The translations under genes and the position numbers were made by a program. Positions 53,489-64,000 of a stretch of DNA of 64,000 nt are shown piece by piece. Source of the stretch: Tethya wilhelma (Eukaryota; Porifera; Demospongiae; Tethyida; Tethyidae); contig CAXIPT010000002.1 of the NCBI GenBank assembly GCA_964030475.1, forward strand, positions 5,206,177 through 5,270,176, given 5' to 3'. The notes under the pieces are model-generated. The model did not search any database, had not been told where the DNA came from, and saw only the letters and a program-made list of their open reading frames with translations. Every line of letters starts with the position of its first letter. Position 1 is the stretch's first letter.

Positions 53489-54597
53489 GATGGTTGGTAG
53501 GAGATTGGTTCAAATGAAGTGAAGACACACTCACTACAGGTAGGAGAGTTTAAAAAGAAGATCTTTATGAAGGATTTTACAGTGATCTTCATATATACCA
53601 TAATTTATGGCTATCATGAAACCATGATTAAATTCATCAGTGCAACCAAGTTTGAAACAAGACAACTTCAGACTGACAAACTAGACTTATCAAAAACCTT
53701 ACCTAGATAGATGTAGATAGTCAGACTTGAGTAGAATGGTGTATACCGTAGCTGTATGCTAGCTGAGCTCAGCTAGCTTCCAACGGCAATCACCGTGCGG
53801 TCACGGGGTTCTACCACAAAATTCATTGCTCCCTCGTGACAGTTATGTAACCGCAAATGCGCGGGAGATGTTGCATGTGCAGCCCCACCCTCATCAAATC
53901 ATGCATGAATATAGCGATTTTTATGTGTTTTTCTAGTGTCAGAGTAGTCTAGCTCGATATATATAGACTAGTGTCAGAGCAGAAATCAACATTTAATTCG
54001 CGGCCGCGCGATCGTGAGGCCTAAATAATAGATTCATTGCACCCTGGTGACAGTTATGTAACCACAAACTACAAGCACTTGCACACAAATGATTATAGTC
54101 ATAGGCTGAAATCTCTCTGCATGGGCTGAGATATAGCATCAAATGCAGGTCAGGACTCAATATCAAAATTAAACACTCATCATAAGAACTAACTATAACA
54201 ATTACTAATATTAATTAACCAGTAATTACAAAACATAATCTGATATAATTATACAGTGCTAGCTACAAAAGTAATCAACAAGTCATGTCTAGCTCCATCA
54301 GATCAGATCTAGCTCTGGTCTAGCTCTAAGTGCATACACATAATTATGTTCACACACACAAAAAAACAACTTTTAATAATTCAACTTCACACACAAAAAA
54401 AAATCTCAAAGTGAGTACCATTCCACTCATCTTAAACACTTTTGTAAATGAGTCTACTTTTCGTAAATACATTTTAGAATTGGATCCACATCTTTGCAAC
54501 AAATCTTCAGCATGTGTTTTACCACCTGATAAAGCATTTTAATGAGGATTTCATCATTTGTCTCAAGGAAATCAACACTCCCGATTGGAGGGTTAAT
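53489..54597. other. Intergenic, short direct repeats only
   Basis: TTCATTG.[TA]CCC..GTGACAGTTATGTAACC occurs twice (about 53821-53851 and 54032-54062). A CG-rich GCGGCCGCGCGATCG lies at about 54000. No gene seen. Confidence 0.45.
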
Positions 54598-55956
54598 TCA
54601 AAAGTACTTGGCACCAACTGCTTCACTTAGAAGCTGTGACCGAAGGAGAACTTCTCCATTTGGCTGGGTTATTTGTGCACGTACTATGTTTAGTACTTGC
54701 CAAGTAGCCTTGTAATTGGTTAAGAGAAGAGCAGCCAGCTCTGCCTTATGCCCCAGAAACCAGCCAAGGCCATGTGCAACTTTTGTGTGCTCAAAATCTA
54801 CATCTTCAATTTCCTGAGGTTTACTGTATCCACACCCAAGGGAAAGGACCACTTTAAGATTCAATGGCTTACCCTGCTTTTTCAAGAATTTAGACATATC
54901 GACAATTGCATCGCAAGTTGGGTTGTTTGCAATTAGACCACCATCAAGATATATCCCATCCTGGGGGTGAAAAATTATTGGAACTGCAGAAGTTGCTCTT
55001 GCAGCCTTCCACACAAGTTGTTTCTCTGGAGGGTCCTGTCCATTTCGTGCTCCTCCATAGTTGCTCATGATGTGCAGGATAGGAGGACTCTGAGTTGCCA
55101 GTGTGGTCATGATTGAAACATTGATTCCTTCAATGTGTTTCATTGTTGCTTTGGTTCCATAAATCTTTTGAAACACTTGTTCCACATGTTCATTGGGAAT
55201 GGGTGGGTCATGTGCATATCTCAGCACTTGATCTTTCATCTCAAAGTATAGCTTACGACCTTTATCAACTTTTGTTTTAGCAGCTGCAAATGCAAGAGCT
55301 GCAATTCCTCCTGTGCTGTTTCCAGTAATCCAGTTAAACTTTGAGAGAAGAGTACCAGCTTTTGGGTATAGCTTCTTCCTTCGCTTTTCCATTTCAAGAA
55401 AAACTTGTACAAAGACAAGACCTCGGATTCCACCCCCATCAAGACTCAACATGAAGTTAGGCTTAGCTTCTGCATCTGAGACATCGGATTCAATGATATC
55501 TTCTTCAAATTCAGCTGGAGATTTGGGTTCATTGTATAGAACATTTTGCTTGTCACGTATGTATTCAATGATAGTAGCAATATTCTTAGCACCCTTGTAC
55601 TCGGGCTTTTTTGCGATGTCTAATGCTGTATCTCCTTTATGGTTTTTCAGATTGAGATTTGCATCAAAAACAATCATCAACTTCACTAGAATTTCACTCC
55701 CAACTTCAACAGCAATGTGCAGTGCTGTATTGCCATCATGATCTTGAAAGTTTGGATCCACTGCCCCACTGTCACTGATAAGTAAAGATAGAGCTTTCTT
55801 TAGATTATTCTGTCTTATAAATTTAAGCAGTTTTTTCCCTTCTTCAGCGGCATGATCAACACCACTCACAGCCTTGAAAGAAAAAAAAACAGACGGTGCT
55901 TGTGCTTGAAAGCGATCCGATTCAAAGACGTACCCAAATTCAGGGGCATTCTCCAT
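54598..55956 (-). CDS. Ankyrin-repeat patatin-like phospholipase
   Basis: Single frame, 452 residues from an ATG. Residues about 70-135 hold two ankyrin repeats (DGNTALHIAVEVGSE, KGDTALDIAKK). The patatin domain starts near residue 165, with the oxyanion loop DGGGIRG, the nucleophile elbow GNSTG (GxSxG, catalytic Ser) and the dyad aspartate in YLDGGLIANNP. This is the arrangement of group VI calcium-independent phospholipase A2, which releases fatty acids from membrane phospholipids in the cytosol. It is shorter than animal PLA2G6 (about 800 residues, more ankyrin repeats), so a family member rather than an orthologue. A TTTTTTTCTTTCAAG run at about 55872-55890 could be an acceptor, leaving the first 28 residues doubtful. 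Confidence 0.85.
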   Translation of the reverse strand: MENAPEFGYVFESDRFQAQAPSVFFSFKAVSGVDHAAEEGKKLLKFIRQNNLKKALSLLISDSGAVDPNFQDHDGNTALHIAVEVGSEILVKLMIVFDANLNLKNHKGDTALDIAKKPEYKGAKNIATIIEYIRDKQNVLYNEPKSPAEFEEDIIESDVSDAEAKPNFMLSLDGGGIRGLVFVQVFLEMEKRRKKLYPKAGTLLSKFNWITGNSTGGIAALAFAAAKTKVDKGRKLYFEMKDQVLRYAHDPPIPNEHVEQVFQKIYGTKATMKHIEGINVSIMTTLATQSPPILHIMSNYGGARNGQDPPEKQLVWKAARATSAVPIIFHPQDGIYLDGGLIANNPTCDAIVDMSKFLKKQGKPLNLKVVLSLGCGYSKPQEIEDVDFEHTKVAHGLGWFLGHKAELAALLLTNYKATWQVLNIVRAQITQPNGEVLLRSQLLSEAVGAKYF

Positions 55957-56880
55957 AATTTAACAAATAATTATAGACTAGAGCTACTGTTTTGAATTTA
56001 ACTATAATTATTTCGGACAGTTTTCGACAATTAGTCTATAGCGATTACTGCTACGTACAGCACTGAGCTCGAGCTTTCAGTATAACTACTGCAAATAGCC
56101 AAATACGACAGATACTTTAGTAATAATAGTCTCGCTAGCCAGACTCTCCGCAAAAAATGAGAGAGTCTGGCTAGCGAGACTATTTAGTAATAGTACAACT
56201 CTTCCACTTCATGTCACATGATCGAGTTTTCAATGTCTAAAATGGGTCACGCCCCCTATATAATTTCGGACAATTTTTTTTTCTTTTTTTTTTTTCTTTT
56301 CTGGTACCTAGAACTTGCAAGAAGTCTACTGTCAGAATTCTGTTTATTCATGTTCCAGCGATAAATGTTATAGTCTACAACTATTGTGAGTCATCATAGT
56401 TTTTATAATATAATATCTACATATGATACGGACAGCTAGGGTACTAAATTTGGCCTGAGGCGGCAAATCAGTAGCTAGAGCTGCAATCTTGCATCCTCTG
56501 GTGAGGCATTGAATGCTCAACAACTAAAAAAGTCTATTAAGTCTGATTTAGATAGTGTGGTATGTCCGTAATTAGGTGCTGTCCAAAAATTGGCGACTTT
56601 ACCTTACTGGCTGGGTAGGGGGTCTACGTACCGCATGCAGGTCGGTCCGGTGTTCTAATCGTTCACGTCCCCTCCAAATTGCGTCCGGTGAGACGTTACG
56701 ATTCACGTCCGGTGGGACGCATTACCCCATAGAAATTAATCCGTCCTGGGGGACTCTATTCAATAACCAATAACGTAATACCAGAATAATACTGAGCAAT
56801 TGATTTTGCTCAGTATGATTATGGCAAAGAATGATGAAACAATGGCATTGCTGTGTAAGCATATATTCTGTCTGTAGAAT
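55957..56880. other. Intergenic with a short perfect palindrome
   Basis: Between the phospholipase start and a gene fragment. It contains the palindrome 56126-56182, a T/C-rich run at about 56275-56300 and a CGTCCGGTG.GACG word repeated near 56683 and 56708. No gene seen. Confidence 0.45.
56126..56182. repeat. Palindrome ATAGTCTCGCTAGCCAGACT
   Basis: A 23-base arm is repeated inverted around an 11-base loop. The ends resemble those of the MITE at 17306-17764, so it is likely a deletion derivative of that family. Confidence 0.8.
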
Positions 56881-56882
56881 AA

Positions 56883-57119
56883 CTAAAGGGACAGTATTTG
56901 TGTACAAAGATACCAGTATAGTTTCCCCCACTGAATGAAGCATTCATCCACAGAGCTCCATTGCGAGTTAACATAGCCATTTCCTCCACTAGGCTTAGCA
57001 ACTCTACAAGAGATGTAGTTCTCTTTGAATATCTCATAGCAATCACGTGCACATCTAGGAGGAGTGCCAATAGGGGCAAATCCCAAGGGACAAGGGAGCA
57101 TTGTCACATTGACACACAA
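56883..57119 (-). pseudogene. Exon fragment of a cysteine-rich extracellular protein
   Basis: On the minus strand an acceptor (GAGTCCAG) is followed by about 77 open codons with CPLGFAPIGTPPRC, DCYEIFKENYISC and a WSSVDEC/GKLYWY pattern. This is reminiscent of the CP.GF...PPRC modules in large uncharacterised surface proteins of sponges and cnidarians (from memory of the type, not a match I can run). No neighbouring exons of the same kind are seen. Probably a stray exon. Confidence 0.35.
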
Positions 57120-59152
57120 CTGGACTCAAGAAGAAAAGACATAAGAGAAAACTTGTGCACCATTTAGAAGCAGTGATTCTGCCGATTCTTCTAATGAAGG
57201 AATTAAAGCATTTGACATAATAATATATTATTAGTTTACTTTGACATATATGGCATGATTATAGTGGTACTCCAACTTTATAAATATGAATAATATCAAG
57301 AGTAAATAAGGGAGATTACGTTTTTACTGTCTGGGAGAGGCTATAAAATGCATTTGAAGGCTTAGCCTTGTTTCCCTGAAAGTTTATAAGCATGAACATT
57401 TTGTATTGTGTCAATGGGACACTTGGCCCATTCCTACTATACGTACTACCGTACGTATGATAACTATGGTCTATAACATAGGTTATGCTAAGCCATAAGG
57501 TCTGTTTAATATTTCTAGCAGCTAGTGTTCTTTAGCTTTAAGGAGAGAAGCCGAGGGGGATGTTATTCCCCATCAACGGATGCAAATCTGTAATATATTT
57601 GTGTCTCCCGGGACGTATATTATGGGTTCCCTGGACATGTTCCTACGGGGGACGTTATATATATACGGCATGACACCGGGTGTAGTGTCTACGCGCACAG
57701 TGGGCGGAGTAAAGTTTACAACATTAGTATACTTATGTGCCAGCAGTAGATATATAAATCACTGAATAAGAAGTGGCTACATAGTTAGCTAACTAAATTC
57801 ATTGTGCTCAACTTATTGTTTTCTACATAATTATTATGTAGGAAACATGTAGGAAACACTAAATATTGAGTACAATGAATAACAATTATTATACTATTAT
57901 AGCCAATAAGTTCAATGTCAGCTGACCGTGACTTAGCGTTGTCCAGTACAACTGTAGTACTAGTCGGACCACTGTTGTTTTAGTTAACTAAAAACGGACC
58001 ACTGTTGTTTTAGTTAACTCCTTTAGTTTTAGCAAAAAATTAATGGCCTTTTTTTTTTTTATTATTGCTAAAACTAATCATAAAGAGTTGGTCAAAATTT
58101 AGAAACTAATCAATAACTAACCAAGGGTTTTGAGGGCTAACTAAAACAACATTGACTGAGTTGTACTCTATTGCATGCTTACTGTCATTTTAAATTTTTT
58201 TTTACCTACATAGGATGGTGTCTACATACGTATAGCTGAATATATGGATTGATCTGAATGATATAGGTCTTGCCCATATCATATATATGCCATGATTATA
58301 ATCTATGTCTCGCCCCATGCTATATAATTATTATGACTAGTTAGCTAACTATATGGTATGTAGATATTGAGCACAATGAATTATTATATTAGCCAATAAG
58401 TTCGATGTCAGCCAACCAACTCAGCATCATCCAGTATGCAACGTAGTCTCACTTTCTTTCTCTCTATCTCCTTCTTCTAGATCTCCCGCTAGACTATATA
58501 AGTGCTAGCGTATGCCTACGTAGTACTGTTTAATAATATTGATTTTTTTACCTATAGGATGGCATAGATCATGGGCAAGCTTAAGACTGGCTAAGGTGAG
58601 ACTTAACCTCATTCAGATCCATATATTCAGCTATAATTATGTAAACACCTGGCCCCATGCTGTGAATTTATAATTATAATAATTATTATGATTTGTTAGC
58701 TAACTATGGTATGTAGGAAACAATAAAGTTGAGCACAATGAATAAAGTATTTTATAGCCAATAAGTTCAAGATGTCAGCCAACTAATTCAGCGTCATCCA
58801 GTACAACTGTAGTCTCACTCTCTTTCTCTCTAGCACCCTCTTTTAGCTCTCCTGCTAGTAGACTAGCAGTGCTAGTGCTGGTGTTTGTCTGGGGGGAGCA
58901 CTCTGTTAGCTACAGACACAAAAAACATTAACAAAAAGATAAAATTATTTATTTTGTGCCAAAAAAATTTCAAACAGCAAAAAAAAAAAAATGTTTTTCA
59001 CAAAATTGTTTGTTTTGGAAGAAGGTTAGAACAATTATGCATGCATGATTGAGTAGGAAGTACTATAATTATAATTGAAGGTGCTATATCAGGCATAATG
59101 TGAGCCAAGGTCCTGGAAACTTGCCACCAATGAAGCTAGCTAAGTATTAATT
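57120..59152. other. Intergenic repeats, no gene seen
   Basis: About 57395-57465 is a truncated third copy of the dispersed repeat at 7190. Three degenerate direct repeats follow, beginning near 57785, 58333 and 58692. Each has GTTAGCTAACTA, a TTGAGCACAATGAAT-like word, GCCAATAAGTTC.ATGTCAGC and CATCCAGTA. The rest is AT-rich. Confidence 0.5.
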
Positions 59153-62100
59153 TTAATAACTAACTTGATGAACTTGAAGATCATCTTGAAACTCAAAACC
59201 AGCTCCGCAGTGACACTTAAAGTTTGGTTCAACTGGTTTTAAGGCACCCACCTATACATATAGATAGAGAGATAGAGAAAGAGTACATGATGCTTTAGTC
59301 ACACAATCAAGCATACAATTTAAACAGCATGCAATTAAAGGAAAAAATCTCTCCACAAAATTCACAAATTTGTGACTACAATGTGTGTGGCCTAACTTGA
59401 GTGGCTAGGGGTTTACTCCAGTCTATCTTCCTAGAGTCCACAGAGTGAAACGCCTCCAGGTGCATCTCAAACTGGAGCTGGGTGACTTCCTGTAACAGTG
59501 GAATTTGTTATCAAGCCACAAAATCAAATTAATCACCATGCCAACCAATGATTATTAGTAACTAAAAGGGAAGGATTCCCAAAGAAAAATAAATTTGTTA
59601 TGAGGGTGGCACAAACTAAAGTCCATCTGGTTTGAGAATGCTGCCTGAAGTGTGGTACTTGAAATTTTGAAATTGGTTGGATATTTAGATGGTTATTTAA
59701 CTTTTTCTACTGGCATTCTCAAACCAGATGGAATTTAGAGCTGATGTTGTGGGTTATACTGACCTGGTTGCAAACTGGACAGGGTATTTGTTTTCTTCCA
59801 CACAAGTTCTCATGGTTCTCAAGTTGGTCCATTGGAAATGACTGCACAAACAATAATTATTACACATAATAATAATAATAATAATAATGTAATTAATTAA
59901 TAATGTGAGGAGAGGAGCAACAAGTAGGTGTGTGTAGACACATCAAACTAGGAGTGGTACAAATCAAACGTTGCAATTCAATTTCAGCAAATCTTCATGA
60001 TGATATCAGTTCCAACAATTCCTTAACTAACTAACTAACCAACTATTATACTGTAATTATTGTAAAAGAGTGACTTACCAGATTGCACCATTTGAAAGAG
60101 CATCTGATGGTTCTTTTGGTGCATGAGGTCAACTGGTGATGATGGAGCTGTAGCTGTTGAAAGTGAAAGTGAAAACACAATAAACAGTAACCACAACATT
60201 GCAGAAATAATTGATCGACTTATAGCCACATGGATATAGGAGATTATAAATAGAATGGTATACTATTTATAGTACTTGCAGCTTGTATCGTAGCAACTAA
60301 CCTGTGTCAACTCTTTCCCACACTCACAGGTAAGTAGCTCATGAGATATGTAATGATGTTTCTTTTCAGCTGACTTGGGAACACAAGCTCTAACAAATTA
60401 TAATTTTAATAACACAAAATTCAGACAATACCGATTTTTAGAAGATACAGTGAAAAGCATTTTCATGAGTATACAATACCATAATAGCACAAAAATAGGT
60501 ACAATAATTATTGAGTAGCAAAAAAATCCACCAAATTTTGTGCTACAGTATATGTTTAGCCTCGTACCCAGGCCTTCCCTATAAAATATGCACGAGGAGA
60601 AAAGAGGACTTGATTTTGCAACTTGCAAAATCTAAAATACGCACCGGGGAGGCCTGGGAACTGTGTTAGTTTGAATACTAACTTGCAAATGGGACACTTG
60701 AAGTTGATTTGTGCACAGTGTTTTTCGTGCATCAGTAGTCTGAGTGTTGGCATCACGCTGCCACAATAGGAGCACCTCTCCTGGCCGGGGGGAAGGGGAG
60801 CAAGAGGGGGTGTGGCAAGGGGATCGGGTGGAGGAGAGACGTGGGAACTTTGACCGTCTGTATCGTCTCCTGTTGGTGGGTGTGGCCAAGCAGTGTGCGT
60901 GACGTCACGGAGAGTTTTTCCAGGTTGAAGACTAGAAGGAAGCTTCTCTCGAGCTGAAGGTGTGCATGTACATGATTGTAGATAGAGGAAATAAACAAAA
61001 TTTAATACTCTAGAAATTTAAACTAAATGTACAATGTTTATCTCAGAGAAACCTATCTTGTAAGACTAACTGCACATGTTACACACATACATACATATAC
61101 ACATGTATATGTACATTGTTAATGTTGGTCACCTTTGGCGGCAGCCATGGTGTCCTCTCTGTGAAAGGTGAGACTGAACTGGGTCTCTTCACACAGACTG
61201 ACAACACCAGCATAGAGCGGCTGTAATACAAAACACAAAGGGTTAAATTAGTAATCATTATGAACAAACAACAAGCTGTGTTACATACATACAGCTAACA
61301 TAATGATATTATGTGGTAGAATCTAGGTTATAATATTATGTGCATGTGCATATTTAAATTAAACTAGGAAGCAAAAAAGCAAGAGAGATTACAACAAATC
61401 TGACCTTTTTCACATCATACTCCTTTTCATCGGTGGATAGGTGTATCTCTGCTCCGCCCACTGCCTGATCGCACCACGTGTACCTCTTCTGGGAGGGTGC
61501 GGTGCACGACTGAGAGAGGAAGAGATCTGGGTCACCTTTGTCAGAGAGAACCTTCACTCGGAGCTTTGACGGCAGAGGTTGGCCGGGTAGGGAGAGCTGT
61601 GTGTGTGTGTGTATGCGTGGAGAAACTGCAGTTTTTTAACAGGTATGCTACAGTGTAGTCGAGTACTTTCAACCCCAAGTACTGTGTGATTCCGTGGTGT
61701 AGTGGTTATCACGTGAGTCTAACACACTCAAGGTCCCCGGTTCAATCCCGGGCGGAATCACTAACTTTTCCTTCTTTTTAGTGAGAGAGAGCTAAGTCCA
61801 TTTGGGACAATGCTGGTAGAAAAAAATCAAATAACTTCCTTATTGTCTAATCATGGCAATTTCAAAAATTTCAAGCACCATAATGTTGGAAAGTTCTTGT
61901 TGTCCCATTCTTTTGATTGCTTTTTGAGCTTCCTACACCTTACCAGTCAAAAGTTAGCTGTTTTGTCCCATAATAAAATGTTGCATTAATCTCATGATTT
62001 TATTTTCAACGGCATTCTCAAACCAGATTGTACTTTAATAAGCTAGCCTCATTCCCAGGCCTTCCCCAGGGCCTATTATATTTTGCAAGTTCCGAAGGTT

Positions 62101-63640
62101 AATGAGGAAGGCCCGAATACAAGCTAGGCTATTTCTATGTATGATAGAATATTCAGTTTCAGTTTTATACCTACCAGTACAAAGTTTCTGTAGGTGTTTC
62201 TATCAATGGAACATTTTTCTGGTTTGTAACAGGCCACAGTGAGATATGAAGTAGTAATTTTAGAGGTACGTGTAAGTGCTGTGTGATTCCGTGGTGTAGT
62301 GGTTATCACGTGAGTCTAACACACTCAAGGTCCCCAGTTCGATCCCGGGCGGAATCACTGATGTTTTTTTTTTACAAGAGAGAGAGCTGAAGTCCATCTG
62401 GTTGACAATGTCAGCAGAAAATTTTCTTATTAACCAACCGATTTCAAAATTTGAAGCATCATGGGAAAGCACTCATTCTCCCTGTTCTTCAATGGCTTTT
62501 TCAGCTTTTTTTGTCTCATAGGAAAAGTATTGCATGAATCTGTATAAGCTAGGCTATTATTATGTACAATAGAATTTTCAGCTTCATTTGTATACCTACC
62601 AGTACGAAGTGTCTATAGGTATTTCCATCAATGGAACATTTTACTGGTTTGTCCAGTTCTGTGTGTTGTGCTTGCCCCTCCTCAATGGAGTGCTATAAAT
62701 AGATATGACATAATGGTGATGTAATAACTGCAAGTATTTTAAACTCACAAATCGGCTGAAGTCTGCAGGCTCTACAATATCAGTGGTTATATCAGCATCC
62801 ACAATAGAAATTCCTACAGAGGTTTAAAATAGAGGATAACAACATGAGATAAAATAGCTGGGACATATAGTCCATCACGCTATCAGGCTCTTGCTCAATA
62901 GACTAAGCTATATATACACATTTCATGGAAGGAGATTCTAGCTCCCTTCTGACCTTTAGCTGGTTTGCACTTGAGCACTTTGAGGGTGTATCGGTTGAGT
63001 TCGTAGGTGAGAGTGACCTTTGTACCTTCAGTTAGAGTCTGTTAGGTATATAAAGACAGAAATAAAAAAAACAAACATAATTCTGAAAATGAAATCTTGC
63101 ACAATCGTAATTCCTATAAAATTGATTGTAATTACAATTAAGTGTGCACTGCTGTATACAAATATACCTGGAAATTTCTCAACTGAAATTCCATCATGGC
63201 CATTCGCTTGTCATAAGGAATACCCTGAAAGAAACAAAAATTGTTTGTGTTACGGTAATATTTTTTTAAATATAAAATACATACAACTGATAGACCAATT
63301 AAAGCTATGATAAACATAGACTCATTCCCAGCCTCCTCTTTCACTTTCATGAACATTTGAAAGGAAATATTTGCGAAGGAGGAGCCTGGGAACGAGGCTA
63401 CAGTAAACACACAACATTATCATCTTCTCTCACCAGCCAGGCTGAAGAGACAGGTTGTAGCTGCACAAACTGTCCCTTGGGAAGATTGACGTGCTCAAAG
63501 AGGATCTCCTCACCGTCCTTCACTCCGAGGTAGTCCATCATCCACTGGGGGACGTAGGCACCGTCGGTTTCTGGACTGGTGAACTCCAGGACACCAGCGT
63601 AGACAAATTTACCAGTGTCTGGGTGCTCCATTTTGAAACT
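59153..63640 (-). CDS. UFD1-domain protein with C-terminal zinc fingers (5' end outside window)
   Basis: Thirteen phase-consistent exons, about 496 residues: 63640-63434, 63224-63168, 63038-62954, 62813-62749, 62692-62600, 61596-61405, 61220-61133, 60953-60683, 60389-60302, 60153-60079, 59841-59764, 59489-59397 and 59251-59153. The first two to four exons match the UFD1 double-psi barrel/Nn-Nc region that binds ubiquitin with p97 and NPL4 (GVLEFTSPETDGAYVPQWMM, ALRNF-like LRNFQ, TYELNRYTLKVLKCKPAKG, IVDADITTDIVEP). A middle region follows, then Cys/His clusters: CSYCG...HEKHC, FKCPIC, CECGKEL, HHHQLTSCTKRTIRC, ENLCGRKQIPCPVC and KCHCGAGFEF..LQVHQ, TRAF/C2H2-like. This UFD1-plus-fingers layout is known in plant PRLI-interacting factor K. 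The first exon begins in phase 0 without a proper start, so more N-terminal exons lie beyond 64000. Confidence 0.85.
59617..59737. repeat. MITE with AAAGTCCATCTGGTTTGAGAATGC ends
   Basis: The left end TAAAGTCCATCTGGTTTGAG is mirrored as CTCAAACCAGATGGAATTTA at the right. Relatives: 61793-62038 (both ends), about 62389 and about 25385 (one end each). It lies in an intron of the UFD1-like gene. Confidence 0.75.
60557..60662. repeat. Palindromic TAGCCTCGTNCCCAGGC element
   Basis: TAGCCTCGTACCCAGGCCTTCC at the left and GGAGGCCTGGGAA at the right. The same family is at 62043-62130 and 63317-63400. In an intron of the UFD1-like gene. Confidence 0.6.
61688..61760 (+). tRNA. tRNA-Val(AAC), copy 1
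   Basis: 73 bases with acceptor stem GATTCCG/CGGAATC, D-arm with GTGTAGTGGTTATCAC (B-like spacing of the internal A box), anticodon loop CTAACAC (anticodon AAC, valine), T-arm CCCGG TTCAATC CCGGG and discriminator A. A T-rich run follows within 20 bases as a pol III terminator (CTTCTTTTTA). In an intron of the UFD1-like gene, opposite strand. Confidence 0.93.
61793..62038. repeat. MITE of the AAGTCCAT...TTTGAGAATGC family
   Basis: Left end TAAGTCCATTTGGGACAATGC, right end GGCATTCTCAAACCAGATTGTACTTTA. It starts about 30 bases after tRNA copy 1. The related end at 62389 likewise starts about 30 bases after tRNA copy 2. Confidence 0.6.
62043..62130. repeat. Palindromic TAGCCTC.TTCCCAGGC element
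   Basis: CTAGCCTCATTCCCAGGCCT at the left is mirrored loosely by AGGAAGGCCCGAATACAAGCTAGGCT at the right. Confidence 0.6.
62168..62232 (-). pseudogene. Partial duplicate of UFD1-like exon 5
   Basis: Encodes KPEKCSIDRNTYRNFVL, nearly the end of the exon at 62600-62692 (KPVKCSIDGNTYRHFVL), with the same GTAGGT donor but without the first half or a convincing acceptor. It was duplicated together with tRNA copy 1. Confidence 0.75.
62285..62357 (+). tRNA. tRNA-Val(AAC), copy 2
   Basis: Same sequence as copy 1 except for the T-arm, CCCAG TTCGATC CCGGG, where A replaces G and makes an A-C mismatch in the T-stem. Anticodon AAC. Followed by a T run (TTTTTTTTT). Possibly less functional than the others. 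Confidence 0.88.
63317..63400. repeat. Palindromic TAGCCTCGTTCCCAGGC element
   Basis: AGACTCATTCCCAGCCTCCT at the left is mirrored by AGGAGCCTGGGAACGAGGCT at the right. In an intron of the UFD1-like gene. Confidence 0.7.
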
Positions 63641-63652
63641 CTGTGGGGATTT

Positions 63653-63700
<48 letters not shown>
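63653..63700 (-). repeat. (CT)n microsatellite upstream of a UFD1-like acceptor
   Basis: (GA)n on the plus strand, (CT)n in the sense of the UFD1-like gene, ending about 13 bases before the CCCCACAG acceptor. Confidence 0.9.
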
Positions 63701-63701
<1 letters not shown>

Positions 63702-63801
63702 ATAGAATTTGAGACTAACTTTCAATATTGGTAAGTGATGAGTTGACTTTCTACAGTAGTTTATGCTACAGTATGAGTATTTTCAACTTCAAATGCCATG
63801 T

Positions 63802-63874
63802 GATTCCGTGGTGTAGTGGTTATCACGTGAGTCTAACACACTCAAGGTCCCCGGTTCGATCCCGGGCGGAATCA
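63802..63874 (+). tRNA. tRNA-Val(AAC), copy 3
   Basis: Full cloverleaf as in copy 1, with the consensus T-loop TTCGATC and an intact T-stem CCCGG/CCGGG. Anticodon AAC. A TTTTTTTT run follows about 15 bases later. The best-preserved of the three. Upstream of the first visible UFD1-like exon, opposite strand. Confidence 0.95.
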
Positions 63875-64000
63875 CTGAATTTTATGTTTTTTTTATTTAA
63901 CAGAAAACAACAAGAAACTAGCAGCCTTTTCACTTTCAGTATTCTTAATTGTTCATATAGATTGTGTTTCTCTTTAGCAACTGCATGATAAAACTCTTCC

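Noticed and set aside
61793..62038. tRNA-derived SINE starting at tRNA copy 1
   Set aside because: The tRNA is a complete 73-base gene with its own T-run terminator, and the following element has its own inverted ends.

Overview
Eukaryotic nuclear DNA from an animal, most likely a sponge or another early-branching metazoan (inference). The genes are intron-rich with short GT-AG introns. The housekeeping genes are VPS45, PRPF40, CCT2 and a UFD1-like zinc-finger gene. Non-coding DNA is full of inverted-repeat DNA elements and pyrimidine-rich micro- and minisatellites. Nothing bacterial or viral is seen. Seven single N bases (4236, 13452, 13586, 14818, 17178, 31752, 48525) look like sequence joins. 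Several coincide with duplication edges, so the inverted and tandem duplications in the first 18 kb may partly be two haplotypes placed end to end.

Layout. 1-6260: mosaic of inverted duplications with a broken 5' copy of a membrane-protein gene and a truncated CCT2 (chaperonin beta) present in both orientations. 7190-12737: mobile-element block, with a hAT transposon carrying a nearly intact transposase inside a foldback element, then a CACTG-ended element. 13580-22800: one complete ten-exon gene for a seven-helix membrane protein whose topology recalls gustatory-receptor-like channels, plus two partial copies and an exon for half of a death domain. 23170-28500: complete 16-exon VPS45. 29564-31111: intronless SV2/SVOP-like transporter, head to head with PRPF40.

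31358-48463: PRPF40 (U1 snRNP-associated splicing factor) with tandemly duplicated WW exons and one 10.2 kb intron. That intron holds, on the opposite strand, four genes and one pseudogene of an unrecognised secreted eight-cysteine family. In one member the signal peptide is replaced by a CARD-like helical domain. 49538-51471: type II membrane glycosyltransferase. 51824-53488: second SV2/SVOP-like transporter. 54598-55956: ankyrin-patatin phospholipase. 59153-63640: UFD1-domain protein with C-terminal zinc fingers (its 5' end lies outside the window), with three tRNA-Val(AAC) genes in or beside its introns on the other strand.

No operon-like functional unit is evident. The most unusual item is the nested secreted family and its CARD-fused member, which would move an extracellular-type domain into the cytoplasm under death-fold control.
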